NCBI GenBank assembly: GCA_964406775.1 | Contig: CAYOSW010000037.1 | Span: forward strand, 1-11,257 | Length of the DNA stretch: 11,257 nucleotides | Reading direction: 5' to 3' | Source of the DNA: JACPKO01 sp964406775 | GTDB lineage: Bacteria > Patescibacteriota > Microgenomatia > Daviesbacterales > UBA10151 | Program-made: the position numbers and the translations under genes | Shown here: positions 10,640 to 11,257 of the stretch, one piece after another | Layout of the letters: each line of letters begins with the position of its first letter | Numbering within the stretch: position 1 is the stretch's first letter | The notes under the pieces: generated by a model | What the model was told of the DNA's origin: nothing | Database searches by the model: none | Seen by the model: only the letters and a program-made list of their open reading frames with translations

Positions 10640-10645
10640 ATTATA
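10640..10645 (-). promoter_or_regulatory. -10 box of the zinc-ribbon gene
   Basis: A perfect TATAAT on the minus strand ends 8 nt before the ATG at 10631. No good -35 is visible at 16-18 nt. Confidence 0.5.
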
Positions 10646-10694
10646 CACTTAAACTATGAATATAGCTAGTTTAGTCTTTCCGTCTCAATCCACC

Positions 10695-10703
10695 TGATAT
10701 AAT
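10695..10703 (+). promoter_or_regulatory. Extended -10 promoter of the asparaginase-type gene
   Basis: TGA-TATAAT (10695-10703) is a full extended -10. The ATG at 10710 follows after 6 nt, so +1 falls on the start codon. The -35 is weak. Confidence 0.7.
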
Positions 10704-10709
10704 CAGACT

Positions 10710-11225
10710 ATGAAAATAAACAAGTTCTCTTCTCCGAAAATAAAAATATTTGTGACCGGTGGAACATTCGACAAAGAGTATAACGATCGGGACGGACAGC
10801 TTTTCTTTAAGGAAACCCACCTACGCGAAATTCTCGAATTGGGCCGTTCGCGCGCGGATGTGGATATTGAAACACTGATGATGATTGATAGTTTAGAGAT
10901 GACGGAAGAAGACAGAGAAAAAATTGCTCAAAGCTGTCTTGAAGCGAGCGAGGATAATATTGTCATTACTCACGGAACCGATACGATGGTGGAGACCGCG
11001 AAAGTTATCGCCAGGAAAATGACAGATAAGACAATTGTTCTGACAGGGGCGATGGTTCCATATGTATTCCGGAGCTCAGATGGATTATTTAATTTGGGGG
11101 CTGCTTTGGCTTTCTCGCAGACGCTCCCCCCGGGTGTTTATATAGCTATGAACGGAAAGTACTTTAACTGGGATAATGCCCGAAAGAATAAGGAAATAGG
11201 GGAATTCGAGGAGAGAGATAATTAA
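10710..11225 (+). CDS. Short asparaginase-domain protein, 171 aa
   Basis: It matches the N-terminal catalytic domain of type I/II L-asparaginases, which hydrolyse asparagine to aspartate and ammonia. The TGGT nucleophile motif is at residues 16-19 (T19 corresponds to E. coli AnsB T12), Y24 lies in the flexible loop, and the substrate-binding DS is at 60-61. ITHGTDTM supplies T90 and D91, LTGAM is at 111-115, and K159 in ARKNKE sits where the catalytic lysine is expected. Full asparaginases have about 320-340 residues. This one ends naturally after GEFEE, as in the stand-alone 160-175-residue asparaginase-domain proteins of other bacteria, so it is complete and not truncated. Substrate specificity is untested in the sequence. 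It has its own leaderless-type promoter and is divergent from the zinc-ribbon gene. Confidence 0.9.
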   Translation: MKINKFSSPKIKIFVTGGTFDKEYNDRDGQLFFKETHLREILELGRSRADVDIETLMMIDSLEMTEEDREKIAQSCLEASEDNIVITHGTDTMVETAKVIARKMTDKTIVLTGAMVPYVFRSSDGLFNLGAALAFSQTLPPGVYIAMNGKYFNWDNARKNKEIGEFEERDN

Positions 11226-11257
11226 GCACAATAATAATTTCTTTGAGATATTACTGA

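Noticed and set aside
10235..10648. 137-codon second minus-strand frame over the zinc-ribbon gene
   Set aside because: It lacks the cysteine motif and looks like a frame shadow. The frame 10131-10631 has the conserved zinc ribbon and a well-placed -10.

Overview
The window looks like chromosomal DNA from a small-genome bacterium, most plausibly a Patescibacteria/CPR lineage such as Microgenomates. This is an inference from gene style: a compact 362-residue primary sigma factor, a 595-residue primase, a CPR-like disordered zinc-ribbon protein, very tight tRNA-gene packing, no encoded CCA on any tRNA, and many start codons lying only 6-10 nt behind a good -10 box (probable leaderless mRNAs). 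No ribosomal RNA is present to settle the lineage.

Layout. Positions 1-379 hold three tRNA genes: Arg-GCG, Ser-CGA and Arg-CCG. A 128-bp hairpin-rich insert separates the last two and ends in a second copy of the tRNA-Ser 3' end. The last tRNA runs straight into a Nudix hydrolase gene, which overlaps a TlyA/FtsJ-like methyltransferase gene. On the opposite strand a second tRNA-Nudix unit, tRNA-Ser(GGA) followed by a zinc-ribbon Nudix protein and a six-helix membrane protein, converges on the first. Upstream of it, also on the minus strand, is a 26-residue membrane microprotein gene with a perfect Shine-Dalgarno and its own terminator.

Positions 2942-5961 carry dnaG and rpoD, the core of the classical macromolecular-synthesis cluster. 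rpoD has its own candidate promoter and a structured leader. A 44-residue minus-strand ORF overlaps the rpoD stop. About 380 bp without a convincing gene then lead to tRNA-Asn. Downstream of that tRNA there is again a terminator, short palindromes and a second copy of the tRNA 3' end, the same architecture as at tRNA-Ser.

Positions 6700-11257 look like accessory cargo of small, mostly separately promoted genes: a PhnB/VOC protein; a DUF2975 membrane protein with its YozG-type HTH partner and a third small membrane protein; a single PAS domain; a 348-residue protein whose middle resembles a serine-recombinase catalytic domain lacking key residues; a disordered zinc-ribbon protein; and a short stand-alone asparaginase-type protein.

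The most interesting signals are the paired tRNA 3'-end duplications with hairpin inserts (174-308 and 6540-6678), the degenerate recombinase-like protein, and the repeated leaderless-promoter geometry.
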